From assembly GCF_000826655.1 (NCBI RefSeq), contig NZ_JXJO01000009.1, forward strand, positions 62,001 to 126,000: DNA of 64,000 nt, in the 5' to 3' direction. The notes under the pieces were generated by a model, which was given only the letters and a program-made list of their open reading frames with translations, made no database searches and was not told the origin of the DNA. The stretch is from Psychroserpens damuponensis. GTDB lineage: Bacteria > Bacteroidota > Bacteroidia > Flavobacteriales > Flavobacteriaceae. The translations under genes were made by a program, and so were the position numbers. Positions 8,612-18,393 of this stretch are shown here, piece by piece (the stretch's first letter is position 1; every line of letters begins with the position of its first letter).

Positions 8612-9228
8612 TACAAGTTTAAAGTTTGAGATTTAAGATATAACTCGGTATTTGGGCCTTCATTAAATAATAGATCTAGAATGCTTAAATTGTTTAAAAA
8701 CCCATGTTTATCATCAAACACTTGTGCATAAGGTGTGAAATTTTGTAGAATTTCTTTTCTGCTATTTGCTAATGGTCTTGCGTCAATTGTTTCTATAGCT
8801 TTGATATCAAAAGTTTTTGTAACAGTATACTCAAACGGAAGTTGCAGGCATTCAAAAATAAGCTCTAAACATTTAAAATTAAATGCCATGACGGTGTCAA
8901 ATTCCGAAGTAAATAAAGGCATTAAATCATCAATATAAAACTCGTAAAATGGTGATGTTCTATAAGCAGACTCTAATGATTTGAGGTGCTGACTTTGCCA
9001 ATTTTCTTCATTAAAAATTTTAACGTCTTTAAAAATTTGCCTGTTTTTTTGAGAATATATCACAGGAATATTTAAATCTAATTTCCCATTGGCACCATAA
9101 ATTGAGGTACGATTACGATAGGTTTGTTTTTGATAGTTATCACAAACCTCAAATACTAGATCTGTTGTAGTAAGCATCGCTACAAAATGGGCAACGTTAG
9201 GAAAATATGTAGGATGAAGTAAGCTCAA
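8611..9228 (-). CDS. WbqC family protein
   Basis: The 205 residues begin with the WbqC-type opening HPTYFPNVAHFVAM, and have the family's NRTSIYGANGKLDLNIPV and SLESAYRTSPFYEFY segments. WbqC-like proteins are often found in polysaccharide or lipid-modification loci and have been discussed as lysine-dependent acyl or amide-forming enzymes, but the reaction is not settled. Here it sits downstream of lepB and shares a one-base overlap with the DUF6122 gene. A near-copy ATTCCGAAG of the dispersed word lies at 8901. Confidence 0.85.
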   Translation of the reverse strand: MSLLHPTYFPNVAHFVAMLTTTDLVFEVCDNYQKQTYRNRTSIYGANGKLDLNIPVIYSQKNRQIFKDVKIFNEENWQSQHLKSLESAYRTSPFYEFYIDDLMPLFTSEFDTVMAFNFKCLELIFECLQLPFEYTVTKTFDIKAIETIDARPLANSRKEILQNFTPYAQVFDDKHGFLNNLSILDLLFNEGPNTELYLKSQTLNL

Positions 9229-9240
9229 TTTATTAACGTA

Positions 9241-9519
9241 TTAACGGTCTAGTGTTATACTAGAATTCGCTTTATTATATTTTTTATGTGCTATATTTTT
9301 TTGCTCTAAAATAGCGTAAAACTTACGATGAGAGATTTTTAAATCTTTAGTAATATCTCTCACTTTTTTCTTGCCTTTTTTATAAAGTTTCAGGTTTTTA
9401 TTGACTTCTTTATTAAAATAATAAACTTTAAGTTGCTCAATAACTTCAGTTTCAGATGTATTTGATTGCTCAGCATAGCTATTTATGATAGCTTTGACGT
9501 CAAATAAATTAGTTTTCAT
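9241..9519 (-). CDS. Small HTH-like protein
   Basis: A 92-residue basic protein without a recognised family. Residues about 52-75 (VRDITKDLKISHRKFYAILE) have the spacing of a resolvase/Hin-type helix-turn-helix, and the C-terminus is basic. It lies 12 bases upstream of the WbqC gene and downstream of lepB. A 17-base inverted repeat sits 26-42 bases before its start, which would suit autoregulation. The HTH reading is from pattern only; it could also be a non-DNA-binding helical protein. No ribosome-binding site stronger than an A-rich leader is seen. Confidence 0.6.
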   Translation of the reverse strand: MKTNLFDVKAIINSYAEQSNTSETEVIEQLKVYYFNKEVNKNLKLYKKGKKKVRDITKDLKISHRKFYAILEQKNIAHKKYNKANSSITLDR

Positions 9520-9544
9520 AATTATAATTTTAAGGGAACTTTCA

Positions 9545-9561
9545 CTATATCATTGATATAG
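9545..9561. promoter_or_regulatory. 17-base inverted repeat upstream of the small HTH-like gene
   Basis: CTATATCA-T-TGATATAG is a perfect 8+1+8 inverted repeat located 26 to 42 bases ahead of the minus-strand start at 9519. Its size and position fit an operator for a dimeric regulator. Confidence 0.45.
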
Positions 9562-9587
9562 CTAAAGTTAAAATTAATACTATAAAA

Positions 9588-9612
9588 TTTCTATATGTTT
9601 TACTTATAGAAA
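9588..9612 (-). terminator. Possible weak hairpin between lepB and the small HTH-like gene
   Basis: TTTCTATA and TATAGAAA are separated by nine bases and can form an 8-pair A/U-rich stem; on the minus strand it is followed by TTTTATAG. It lies 23 bases after the lepB stop. The stem is weak, so termination would be partial. Confidence 0.3.
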
Positions 9613-9634
9613 TGAGACTAAAGTTATGAAATAT

Positions 9635-11212
9635 TTACTTAGCGTTTTTCTTTCTTCGCCAAGCGTTAAAGCCAAACCAAGCGGCTAATAACACTAAAAA
9701 AGGAATTAAATAAGACACAGGGTTGCCAGAACCACCTACAGTTGTGAACCATCGTTCCCAACGTGGATTTTTAAGTCCGTCCCAGCTCATCCAAATAAAG
9801 ACAGGTTTGCCAACAACGTGGTCAAACGGAACGTAACCCCAAGCACGAGCATCAATTGAGTTGTTTCTATTATCTCCCATCATCCAGTAATAATCTTGTT
9901 TAAAAGTGTAAGATGTTGCTGGTTGATCATTGATGAATATTTGATTACCTCTCGTAACAATACTGTTTCTTTCGTATTCGCCAATTACACGTTTATAAAG
10001 TGGTAAGTCTTCCATATTTAATTCAATGGTTTCACCTTTCTTTGGGATGTAAATTGGTCCAAAATTATCATAACTCCAATCATAACCTGCAGCTCTTGGA
10101 AAAAGAGCATTAGAATCGATACCTCTTGGTGTTTCGCTTCTAGTAATACTGGCAATGTTTGGATGGTTTTTGGCTTGAGCTGCAGCATCTACAGTTGCCT
10201 CAATAAGCAATGTGTTTTGAGATGTAGGGTAAACATCGGTAATATCATAACGTTTTAATCCTCCATAAATTTGTTCACTGCTATACGATCCTTTTAATTT
10301 GACTTCGTATGCAAATTGAAGTTTAGCACGATCTGGTAATTCATTTAATTTACCATTGATATAAACGTAGCCGTTTCTTACTTCAAGAGAATCTCCTGGT
10401 ACACCAACGCAGCGCTTAACTAAATTAGTTTTCTTGTCTATTGGTTTGTAATAATTACGATCTGGTGAAAATTTATTCATATCCAACAATGTATCTGCTG
10501 GCTGATTGAAAACTACAATATCATTACGTTCAATATCTTCAAATCCAGGAATCCTCATGTAAGGTAGCTGTAATTTGTTTTTTAAAGAGGTTTTACGATC
10601 TTCAAACTTATCATCAAACACATAAGATTTTACATTTAAACCAGGAATGGTATCATGCACCATTGGTGTGGCAACCGTTGTCATAGGGATTCTAGCTCCA
10701 TAATGAAACTTACTTACAAATAAGAAATCTCCAACTAATAACGATTTTTCTAGTGATGAACTCGGAATTGTAAAGGGTTGAATAAAATAAGTATGCACAA
10801 TAGTTGCTGCAACAATAGCAAATAAAATAGAACTTGTCCAATCTCCAGAACTAGATTTTGGTTCTAAATCTCTATCTTCGATATAGTTTAGATCTGCAGC
10901 GTAATTAAGATAGAAATTGTAAAACCCTAAAGATATTACTGCCAAAAAGGTGTCTAGAAATTCGTTTTTACCAAAACTTCTAGCTGTTTCTACCCAAACT
11001 ACTGGTAACATAATGAGGTTTACAATAGGAACAAAGAGTAGGATAGTCCACCACCAAGGACGATTAATGATTTTCATTAATACCACTGCGTTATACACAG
11101 GAATAAAAGCTTCCCATGCTTGACGACCAGCTTTAACGTAAAGCTTCCAGGTTCCAAGACCATGAATGATTTGGATCACTAGAATAAAGATTAACCATTG
11201 TGTAATTGTCAT
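9635..11212 (-). CDS. lepB: Signal peptidase I
   Basis: LepB removes signal peptides from exported proteins at the inner membrane. The 525-residue length reflects the Bacteroidota form. Residues 1-110 are a membrane domain with several helices (DUF5684-like), then a further helix and the catalytic region with FTIPSSSLEKSLLVGDFLFV (serine about 152), NLVKRCVGVPGD (general-base lysine in the KR pair), and MMGDNRNNSIDARAWGYVP. A long insertion lies between the lysine segment and the last motif, and a final helix plus basic tail ends the protein. It lies between dapB and the small HTH-like gene. Identification is secure. Confidence 0.95.
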   Translation of the reverse strand: MTITQWLIFILVIQIIHGLGTWKLYVKAGRQAWEAFIPVYNAVVLMKIINRPWWWTILLFVPIVNLIMLPVVWVETARSFGKNEFLDTFLAVISLGFYNFYLNYAADLNYIEDRDLEPKSSSGDWTSSILFAIVAATIVHTYFIQPFTIPSSSLEKSLLVGDFLFVSKFHYGARIPMTTVATPMVHDTIPGLNVKSYVFDDKFEDRKTSLKNKLQLPYMRIPGFEDIERNDIVVFNQPADTLLDMNKFSPDRNYYKPIDKKTNLVKRCVGVPGDSLEVRNGYVYINGKLNELPDRAKLQFAYEVKLKGSYSSEQIYGGLKRYDITDVYPTSQNTLLIEATVDAAAQAKNHPNIASITRSETPRGIDSNALFPRAAGYDWSYDNFGPIYIPKKGETIELNMEDLPLYKRVIGEYERNSIVTRGNQIFINDQPATSYTFKQDYYWMMGDNRNNSIDARAWGYVPFDHVVGKPVFIWMSWDGLKNPRWERWFTTVGGSGNPVSYLIPFLVLLAAWFGFNAWRRKKNAK

Positions 11213-11276
11213 ATCTATAGTTTAATTTCTTTAATGAGTTGAAAAGTATTTAAAAACGTTACATCTAACTTAGCTA

Positions 11277-11978
11277 TTAACTAATATTTAAGACATCTTT
11301 CATCGTAAATACTCCTATTTTATCATGAACATATTCTGCAGCGATCACAGCACCTAAAGCAAAACCTTGTCGGCTATGCGCAGTATGTTTAATTTGAATG
11401 CTATCTACTTCAGAGTCATAGTTTACATCATGAGTTCCAGGAACGTTTTCAATACGCTTTGCAAAAATACCAATCTCATTTTGGTTTGGCGTATCTAAGG
11501 TCCATTTTTCATAATTTGTTTCGTCAATTATACCGTTTGCAAGTGTAATTGCGGTTCCGCTAGGTGCATCTAATTTTTGTGTATGATGAATTTCTTCTAC
11601 GGAAACGTTATACTCTGGTAATTTGGCCATTAATTTAGCTAAGGTCTTATTGAGCTCAAAAAATATGTTTACTCCTAAGCTAAAATTTGATGCATATAAA
11701 AATGTGCCTTGCTTAGTGTCGCAAAGTGAGACCATCTTATCATAATCATCTAGCCATCCTGTTGTTCCTGATATTACTGGAACACCAGCTTCTAAACATT
11801 TTGAAATGTTAGCAACTGCAGAAGTTGGTAGACTAAAGTCTATGGCAACATCACAGTTTTGGAGTGTAAAACTTTCCGAAGCACTTGAGACTTTTAATAT
11901 AATCTCGTGACCACGATCTAAAGCAATGGTTTCAATTGCTTTACCCATTTTTCCGTAGCCTAACAATGCAATTTTCAT
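11277..11978 (-). CDS. dapB: 4-hydroxy-tetrahydrodipicolinate reductase
   Basis: DapB reduces the product of DapA with NAD(P)H on the way to meso-diaminopimelate and lysine. The 233 residues include the Rossmann GYGKMGKAIE motif (7-16), VISGTTGW near 89-96, and the active-site segment EEIHHTQKLDAPSGTA near 147-162, with its paired His, Lys and substrate-binding SGT. It is shorter than the E. coli enzyme, as usual in this phylum. It starts three bases after the DUF5683 gene stop and is part of the parA-lepB run. A TTTCCGAAG word lies at 11873, and two CTACGGAAA variants lie at 11597 and 11950. Confidence 0.96.
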   Translation of the reverse strand: MKIALLGYGKMGKAIETIALDRGHEIILKVSSASESFTLQNCDVAIDFSLPTSAVANISKCLEAGVPVISGTTGWLDDYDKMVSLCDTKQGTFLYASNFSLGVNIFFELNKTLAKLMAKLPEYNVSVEEIHHTQKLDAPSGTAITLANGIIDETNYEKWTLDTPNQNEIGIFAKRIENVPGTHDVNYDSEVDSIQIKHTAHSRQGFALGAVIAAEYVHDKIGVFTMKDVLNIS

Positions 11979-11981
11979 AGT

Positions 11982-12569
11982 TTAGAATTTGAAATTTAGG
12001 GTTAAGCCTAGATTGGTATTATTTTCCATTTGATTGTACTTAAAATGTGGTCTAAGAGAAAGATCTTCATCCACATTAAATTGGAGTAGGTGTGCATCAA
12101 CGTTGGCATCTACAATGTTTAATGCGTACATGCCAATTGCAATTAATAATGCTAATTCTTTGTTTCGTCTCAACTGTTGTTGCGCTCTAATAAGTCCGTC
12201 GTCAGAGATATTTTGAAACGGATCATCGCTAAAACCAGCTAAACGTCTTTTGTAGGCATCTCTATATAAATCAAGATCTTTATCATTTTGAATGTAGAGA
12301 TAAACGGGAATTCCTATAGCTGCGTAAACTAATGGGATTTTCCAATATTTTTTATTGTAGGCTTGACCTAATCCAGGAAGCACAGCAGAGTAAAATGCTG
12401 CTTTTGAAGGCGCAAGCACATCTAAAGGTGCTCTTTTTTTTGTGGAGATAGAATCTTGAACAACCATTAAATTTGTGTCTACTTCATCAGTCGTTTTATC
12501 ATTTTGTGCAAATGTAATAGAACTGAAAAGGAGAAATAAAATACTGGTATAGACTAATTTATTTAGCAC
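11982..12569 (-). CDS. DUF5683 domain protein, exported
   Basis: A 195-residue protein with an N-terminal signal peptide (cleavage after FAQ near residue 22). The conserved core AVLPGLGQAYNKKYWKIPLVYAAIG near residues 62-86 is characteristic of DUF5683. Hydrophobic segments follow, so it is probably in the envelope. Its start overlaps the end of parB by 11 bases, a coupling that also occurs in related genomes. No biochemical function is known. Confidence 0.85.
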   Translation of the reverse strand: MLNKLVYTSILFLLFSSITFAQNDKTTDEVDTNLMVVQDSISTKKRAPLDVLAPSKAAFYSAVLPGLGQAYNKKYWKIPLVYAAIGIPVYLYIQNDKDLDLYRDAYKRRLAGFSDDPFQNISDDGLIRAQQQLRRNKELALLIAIGMYALNIVDANVDAHLLQFNVDEDLSLRPHFKYNQMENNTNLGLTLNFKF

Positions 12570-13458
12570 TTTGAACTAATTTTTTTATACGATTAAAATC
12601 TTCTTCAGAATGAAACGGAATTGTAATTTGACCTTTACCATTCTTTGACACTTTAACGGCAATTTTATGCCCAAAGTATTCAGAAAATTCTTTTACACCT
12701 TTTTTAACAAATTTAGGAAGTTCTTGGGATTCAACCGTTTTCTTATTGGTAGGTTGGTTATAGTTTTTTACCAAAGCCTCAGTAGCTCTAACCGATAATT
12801 TATCTGTTATTATTTTCTCGTAGATATCTAATTGGTCGTTTTGGTTTTCTATATTAATCATGGCACGACCATGACCCATAGAAATAAAACCATCTCTCAT
12901 ACCAGTTTGAATAATTGGGTCTAATTTTAATAAACGTAAATAGTTAGCGATAGTAGATCGTTTTTTACCTACACGCTCGCTCATTTGTTCTTGGGTTAGT
13001 GCAATTTCATCAATTAATCGTTGATACGATAAGGCAATTTCTATTGGATCTAAATCTTGCCTTTGTATGTTTTCAACCAATGCCATTTCTAACGACTCTT
13101 GGTCGTTAGCGATTCTAATATACGCAGGAATTGTAGCTAATCCTATAAGTTTTGATGCTCTAAAACGTCGCTCACCTGAAACTAGTTGAAACTTATTAAA
13201 CTCTAATTTTCTAACTGTTATGGGTTGTATAACACCAAGTTCTTTAATAGAAGACGCTAATTCTCTTAGGGTTTCTTCATTAAAATTAGTTCTTGGTTGA
13301 AAGGGATTAATCTCAATAGCATCTAAATCTAATTCAACGATATTGCCAATAATAGTATCAGCGTTTTTGTCTTGAGCAGATTGTATATCGTTAGAAGGGT
13401 CTTTCAGCAATGCTGATAAACCTCTACCAAGTGCTTGTTTTTTTGTTGCCTTAGCCAT
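12559..13458 (-). CDS. parB: Chromosome partitioning protein ParB
   Basis: ParB is a CTP-dependent DNA clamp that binds parS and helps segregate and load condensin on the origin region. The 299 residues have the ParB N-domain with NPFQPR (53-58), SGERRFRASKL (CTP-binding), ENIQRQDLDPIE, and a helix-turn-helix (LTQEQMSERVGKKRSTIANYLRLL, about 155-178). The C-terminal dimerisation domain follows. It overlaps the parA stop by one base and the next gene by 11. No perfect parS site was seen nearby. Confidence 0.96.
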   Translation of the reverse strand: MAKATKKQALGRGLSALLKDPSNDIQSAQDKNADTIIGNIVELDLDAIEINPFQPRTNFNEETLRELASSIKELGVIQPITVRKLEFNKFQLVSGERRFRASKLIGLATIPAYIRIANDQESLEMALVENIQRQDLDPIEIALSYQRLIDEIALTQEQMSERVGKKRSTIANYLRLLKLDPIIQTGMRDGFISMGHGRAMINIENQNDQLDIYEKIITDKLSVRATEALVKNYNQPTNKKTVESQELPKFVKKGVKEFSEYFGHKIAVKVSKNGKGQITIPFHSEEDFNRIKKLVQSAK

Positions 13459-14222
13459 TATGCGTTTTTATTTATAATTTCTTTAGCTAAACTTAAATAG
13501 TTGGTTGCGCCTTTACTACTTACATCATATTTAATGATGCTTTCTCCATAACTTGGCGCTTCTCCTAATCTTACATTTCTTTGAATTATGGTTTCAAAAA
13601 CCATATTACTAAAATGTTTTTGGACTTCTTCTACAACCTGATTAGACAAGCGTAAACGAGAATCGAACATGGTTAATAGTAAGCCTTCAATATCTAAATT
13701 TTTATTATGAATTTTTTGAACACTTTTTACCGTATTTAATAATTTACCCAAACCTTCTAATGCAAAATACTCACATTGAATAGGTATAATTACAGAGTCG
13801 GCAGATGTTAATGCATTAAGTGTTAGCAAACCAAGTGATGGTGCACAATCTATTAAAATATAGTCGTAAGATGATTTTAAGTGACCAATAGCTCTTTCAA
13901 GCATATATTCACGGTCTTCCTTATCAACAAGTTCTATTTCTATAGCCACAAGATCAATATGTGCAGGTATTATATCTACATTTGGAGAATCTGCAGCAAT
14001 AATACATTGTTCTGCAGTTGCTGTGTGTTCTAGTAATTGATAAGTTCCAATTTCAACTTGCTCTACATCTAGTCCTAAGCCAGAAGTTGCATTGGCTTGA
14101 GGATCTGCATCAATAAGCAATACTTTTTTTTCTAGCACACCTAATGAAGCTGCTAAGTTTACAGATGTTGTTGTTTTACCAACACCTCCTTTTTGATTGG
14201 CAATTGCAATGATTTTACCCAT
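13458..14222 (-). CDS. parA: Chromosome partitioning ATPase ParA
   Basis: ParA/Soj is a deviant-Walker ATPase that works with ParB in origin segregation. The 254-residue length is normal for chromosomal ParA without an HTH extension. The deviant Walker A KGGVGKTTTSVNLA (residues 10-23), the DADPQANAT segment (about 39-47) and the Walker B region YILIDCAPSLGLLT (about 120-133) are intact. It is the first gene of the run down to 8303. The 119-base upstream spacer (14223-14341) carries no confident promoter or parS match. Confidence 0.97.
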   Translation of the reverse strand: MGKIIAIANQKGGVGKTTTSVNLAASLGVLEKKVLLIDADPQANATSGLGLDVEQVEIGTYQLLEHTATAEQCIIAADSPNVDIIPAHIDLVAIEIELVDKEDREYMLERAIGHLKSSYDYILIDCAPSLGLLTLNALTSADSVIIPIQCEYFALEGLGKLLNTVKSVQKIHNKNLDIEGLLLTMFDSRLRLSNQVVEEVQKHFSNMVFETIIQRNVRLGEAPSYGESIIKYDVSSKGATNYLSLAKEIINKNA

Positions 14223-14341
14223 TAAATGATTTGGTTTAGGTTTAAAGAGATTTCAAAATTTCTCTAGCGTAAAAATACGATTATTTGTGAGTTTTGGAAA
14301 TTGAAGTTGTTAACACTTCGTGAAGATTTTATCTATTGAAA

Positions 14342-14845
14342 TTAGTAAGCATTGCCAATGTTTTCTTTTAGTTCTCTAATTAATTGTTCTAATGTGGTTT
14401 CAGGCATTTTTATAACGCACATTATCTCATTTTCGGCATTAAAGTCTTCAATCACAAGTGTGTAATTATTGTCTTCTAAATAACCAACTGGGTTTTTCGC
14501 AAAATTTATAGTGTCAAAGTATTCCGTTTTTACACCATCTTTAAACCATCGGTAGTTTGCTGTATATGTACATAGATTGTTTGAAAATGTAATTTCCTCT
14601 TTTCCGTAGGTATTCCAAAGCGCAATACGTAGGAGGTAAAAACCTAATAAACTAAAGATAAAAATCATTAGAAAAAATCCTGCTTTGATTCCGTTTCCTT
14701 CGGAAATGTAACGTATCAATCCAACTATGGGAAGAGTAAAAAGCATAAAGCTAAACACAAACATTAAAACACTCACAACAATAGGAGCGGGTTTAACAAA
14801 AAGTGTGAGTGTGTTGCCTTTTAATGTGTAATGATTACGGTTCAA
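14342..14845 (-). CDS. Two-helix membrane protein, unknown family
   Basis: The 167-residue protein has two membrane helices at about residues 22-44 and 56-74, then a C-terminal soluble domain rich in aromatic beta-strand patterns (ITFSNNLCTYTANYRWFKDG, YTLVIEDF). The layout resembles small PH-domain-like (YdbS/YdbT-type) membrane proteins, but the similarity is only architectural. It follows the exported protein gene 14880-16049 with a 34-base gap on the same strand. A CTTCGGAAA word is at 14698 and a CTACGGAAA variant is at 14601. Confidence 0.65.
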   Translation of the reverse strand: MNRNHYTLKGNTLTLFVKPAPIVVSVLMFVFSFMLFTLPIVGLIRYISEGNGIKAGFFLMIFIFSLLGFYLLRIALWNTYGKEEITFSNNLCTYTANYRWFKDGVKTEYFDTINFAKNPVGYLEDNNYTLVIEDFNAENEIMCVIKMPETTLEQLIRELKENIGNAY

Positions 14846-14879
14846 TTATAATTTTAAATAAATACCCAATAATTATCGT

Positions 14880-16049
14880 TTAAGGTTTCTTTTTAAAGTT
14901 TATGATATATGATGCTTTTAATGCAAAAGCACTTGTCTCTACGTCAATTTCAAAATTATTATTTAAAAAAACAGAATAAGTTTCTTGAGTTTTAGGCTGA
15001 TATAGAAATACTAATTCAAAACTTTTGCTAATTTGAATACCTGTTTCAAATCCATAAATAAAGCTAGTTCCTGAACCTGATATGTCTGAAAATATTGAAG
15101 TTCCATTAGATTTTAAGTCGTAATCAGTAAAGTTTAAGCCAAAATTAACTCGTACAAATGGATTTATTTTTTTTTGATGTCTAAAATAGAAAGTAGGTGA
15201 TACATTTAATAAAAATGAGCTTCTTTCTATATCAAAAAATTCGTTTTCAAATGCTGGTGTGCTTATATAGTTTAGAGAGATGTCAAAATAAAGTTTATCT
15301 CTAAGTCTGCCAAAATGAGAAGGCGATACATTTATACCAGCAAAAACACTGAATCCTGTATTGTTACTTTCAGAAACACTAGATTGAGCATCGCGAACAA
15401 TAGACTCAAAACTATTAAAGTAGATACCGCCTCCAAAATCAAAAGAATATATTGTTTTTTGAAACTTATATTTTAAATTTAATTTCTGTTTTGATGTTAA
15501 TTGGTAACCTTCTGTGTATGACTCACACTTATTATAACTTTCTGTTAAAGTAATTAGAGTTTTTTTATTAATTGATTCATTTTTTAATTGAGATCTTACT
15601 TCCAAACAATCTTCAAATACCACAGATAAAATACCAAAATTTCTTTTATAATCTTTATTGAAATCTTCTAGTTTAATCGATTTTGAGTCTTTAGATAGGT
15701 TTTGAATGAAATACTGATTTGATTCTATGTTGCTAAAAAGTGATGCTTTTCCTTCAACAAGAAGAATGTAAAGTTTTACTGAGTCAGCTGTATTTAGAGT
15801 CTGGTAAATTTGATTTAAAGCGTCAAATTTAAACACTATCCCTTGCTTGTCTTTAAGATTAATTATTTTATTATCACTAGTGAATTTAAAACTTAGCTTA
15901 TCATTAGAATTATCTATATTATTTGAAAATAGACCTTTTTGAAAATTTCCATTTACCAAAACTTCTCCTGGAATATCAAAGTTTTGTGCGAATACAATGT
16001 GAGCATTTATCAGAAAAAAGATTATAACAACATAGTATTTTTTAATCAT
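14880..16049 (-). CDS. Exported protein with C-terminal beta-barrel-like region
   Basis: A 389-residue protein with a signal peptide (MIKKYYVVIIFFLINAHIVFA, cleavage near residue 21). The N-terminal half is polar without a recognised domain. From about residue 195 to the end it alternates aromatic/hydrophobic strands with short turns (FGGGIYFNSF, SVFAGINVSP, FVRVNFGLNF, YGFETGIQIS) and ends in a hydrophobic strand plus basic residues, like a small outer-membrane beta-barrel. No family is recognised; an outer-membrane location is inferred. The 128-base spacer before it holds no clear signal. Confidence 0.65.
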   Translation of the reverse strand: MIKKYYVVIIFFLINAHIVFAQNFDIPGEVLVNGNFQKGLFSNNIDNSNDKLSFKFTSDNKIINLKDKQGIVFKFDALNQIYQTLNTADSVKLYILLVEGKASLFSNIESNQYFIQNLSKDSKSIKLEDFNKDYKRNFGILSVVFEDCLEVRSQLKNESINKKTLITLTESYNKCESYTEGYQLTSKQKLNLKYKFQKTIYSFDFGGGIYFNSFESIVRDAQSSVSESNNTGFSVFAGINVSPSHFGRLRDKLYFDISLNYISTPAFENEFFDIERSSFLLNVSPTFYFRHQKKINPFVRVNFGLNFTDYDLKSNGTSIFSDISGSGTSFIYGFETGIQISKSFELVFLYQPKTQETYSVFLNNNFEIDVETSAFALKASYIINFKKKP

Positions 16050-16177
16050 AAGTTAGAAGGTATTATGCTTTAACTCAGCAGTTCGTTTTTGGTTTATAAA
16101 ATGCTAAACTACAACTTTTTGTGTAATATTTTAAATGTGAAAATATTAAGTAAAATTATAAAATTTGTATTAGTTTT

Positions 16178-18298
16178 TTAATCAATCAAAACCTCCAAGA
16201 TCTTAATTGCTGCATCACTAATTTTAGTTCCAGGACCAAAAACGGCAACTGCTCCAGCGTCAAATAAATATTGATAATCTTGCTTTGGGATGACGCCTCC
16301 AACGATGACCATAATATCATCTCGACCATAGTTTTTTAGTTCTTCTATCACTTGAGGTACGAGAGTTTTATGTCCTGCAGCTAAGGAAGATACACCTAAA
16401 ATATGCACATCATTTTCAACAGCTTGCTTAGCAGCTTCTTTTGGTGTTTGAAATAGCGGACCAATATCCACATCAAAGCCTACATCGGCATAACCAGTAG
16501 CTACGACTTTAGCTCCACGATCATGACCATCTTGTCCCATTTTGGCAATCATGATACGAGGTCTACGACCATCTTGATCAGCAAATTGATCTGCGAGTAG
16601 CCTTGCCTTTTGAAAGCTGTTATCGTCTTTTATTTCTTTACTATACACACCAGAAAATGTTTTAATTTGTGCTTTATAACGTCCAAACACGTTTTCGAGA
16701 GCATCACTAATTTCACCTAAAGTAGCACGTTCTCTCGCTGCATTTACGGCTAAAGCTAATAAATTTCCTTGTTTTGAGCGAGCAGCTTCAGTTAATTTTA
16801 ATAATGCATTGCTAACAGCTTCTGTGTTTCTTGTAGCTTTTATATGTTCTAGGCGCTTTATTTGGCCTATTCTTACCGTTTGGTTATCAACTTCTAGTGT
16901 TGAAATAGGGTCTTCTTCGTTTAAACGATATTTATTAACACCAACAATAACGTCTTGGTTAGAATCTATTCGCGCTTGTTTACGAGCTGCAGCTTCTTCT
17001 ATTCGTAATTTTGGGATACCTGCTTCAATGGCTTTTGTCATTCCGCCAAGTTCTTCAACTTCTTCAATTAATGTCCAAGCTTTTTGAGCAATATCATGTG
17101 TAAGTTTTTCAACGTAATAACTTCCTGCCCACGGATCAACAGTTTTTGTAATTCCTGTTTCGGCCTGTAAAAAAATTTGCGTATTTCTCGCAATACGCGC
17201 AGAAAAGTCTGTTGGTAAAGCAATGGCTTCATCTAAAGCATTGGTATGTAAACTTTGTGTGCCACCAAAAGCAGCAGCAGCAGCTTCAATTGTTGTTCGC
17301 GCGACATTATTAAAAGGGTCTTGCTCAGTGAGGCTCCAGCCAGATGTTTGGCAGTGTGTGCGTAAAGCTAGAGATTTTTGATTTTTAGGGTTAAATTGAC
17401 TCACTAATTTTGCCCATAACATTCTAGCTGCTCGCATTTTAGCAATTTCCATAAAATGGTTCATACCAATGGCCCAAAAGAAAGATAATCTAGGAGCGAA
17501 GGTGTCAATATCCATTCCTGCTTCTAATCCTTTTTTTATGTATTCTAAACCATCGGCTAAGGTATACGCCAATTCTATATCACAGGTTGCTCCAGCTTCT
17601 TGCATATGATAACCTGAAATACTTATACTGTTAAATTTTGGCATGTTTTTACTCGTATATTCAAAAATATCTGAGATAATTTTCATGGAAGGTGTAGGAG
17701 GATAGATATAGGTGTTTCTCACCATAAACTCCTTTAAGATATCGTTTTGTATCGTACCGGCTAACTCTTTGGGATCAACACCTTGTTCTTCGGCAGCTAC
17801 AATATAAAATGCCATAATTGGTAACACAGCACCATTCATCGTCATTGAAACCGACATTTTATCTAAAGGAATTTGGTCAAAGAGAATTTTCATATCCTCA
17901 ACCGAATCTATGGCGACACCTGCTTTTCCTACATCGCCTACAACGCGTTCATGATCACTATCATAACCACGATGTGTTGCTAAATCAAATGCCACGGAAA
18001 GTCCTTTTTGGCCAGCAGCAAGGTTTCTACGATAAAAAGCGTTACTGTCTTCGGCAGTTGAAAAACCTGCATATTGACGTATTGTCCATGGTCTTCTTAC
18101 ATACATTGTAGAATACGGTCCACGAAGGTTGGGCGCAATTCCTGCTACAAAATTTATATGCTCTACATTTGATAAATCATCTTTAGTGTAGGAAGATTTG
18201 ATATCAATATCTTCGGCAGTTCTAAATGTCTTTTCGCTTACTGACTTGTCATGGTTAGTAGTAGATGATAAGGTAATATGTTGAATGTTTTTACGCAT
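16178..18298 (-). CDS. scpA: Methylmalonyl-CoA mutase, large (catalytic, B12-binding) subunit
   Basis: The enzyme interconverts methylmalonyl-CoA and succinyl-CoA with adenosylcobalamin, linking propionate-type substrates to the TCA cycle. The 706 residues include the TIM-barrel catalytic domain ([20 protein letters not shown] near 82-101; [19 protein letters not shown] near 310) and a C-terminal cobalamin domain with DGHDRG (590-595), the base-off/His-on DxHxxG motif. The subunit gene downstream of the small subunit is normal, but here a lipoprotein gene lies between them. Gene symbol could equally be mutB/mcmA. Identification is secure. Confidence 0.96.
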   Translation of the reverse strand: MRKNIQHITLSSTTNHDKSVSEKTFRTAEDIDIKSSYTKDDLSNVEHINFVAGIAPNLRGPYSTMYVRRPWTIRQYAGFSTAEDSNAFYRRNLAAGQKGLSVAFDLATHRGYDSDHERVVGDVGKAGVAIDSVEDMKILFDQIPLDKMSVSMTMNGAVLPIMAFYIVAAEEQGVDPKELAGTIQNDILKEFMVRNTYIYPPTPSMKIISDIFEYTSKNMPKFNSISISGYHMQEAGATCDIELAYTLADGLEYIKKGLEAGMDIDTFAPRLSFFWAIGMNHFMEIAKMRAARMLWAKLVSQFNPKNQKSLALRTHCQTSGWSLTEQDPFNNVARTTIEAAAAAFGGTQSLHTNALDEAIALPTDFSARIARNTQIFLQAETGITKTVDPWAGSYYVEKLTHDIAQKAWTLIEEVEELGGMTKAIEAGIPKLRIEEAAARKQARIDSNQDVIVGVNKYRLNEEDPISTLEVDNQTVRIGQIKRLEHIKATRNTEAVSNALLKLTEAARSKQGNLLALAVNAARERATLGEISDALENVFGRYKAQIKTFSGVYSKEIKDDNSFQKARLLADQFADQDGRRPRIMIAKMGQDGHDRGAKVVATGYADVGFDVDIGPLFQTPKEAAKQAVENDVHILGVSSLAAGHKTLVPQVIEELKNYGRDDIMVIVGGVIPKQDYQYLFDAGAVAVFGPGTKISDAAIKILEVLID

Positions 18299-18393
18299 TA
18301 TTTTACGACTATTTTTCTATAAATGAATTGTAGATTTTATATGACTTAGAATAAATATTGATAACATGATTGATTCATCTGTAATTCATTCAT

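Noticed and set aside
14223-14341. parS-like site upstream of parA (bases resembling CACTTCGTGAAG)
   Set aside because: It lacks the GTTTCACGTGAAAC core and symmetry; no acceptable parS match seen near parAB.
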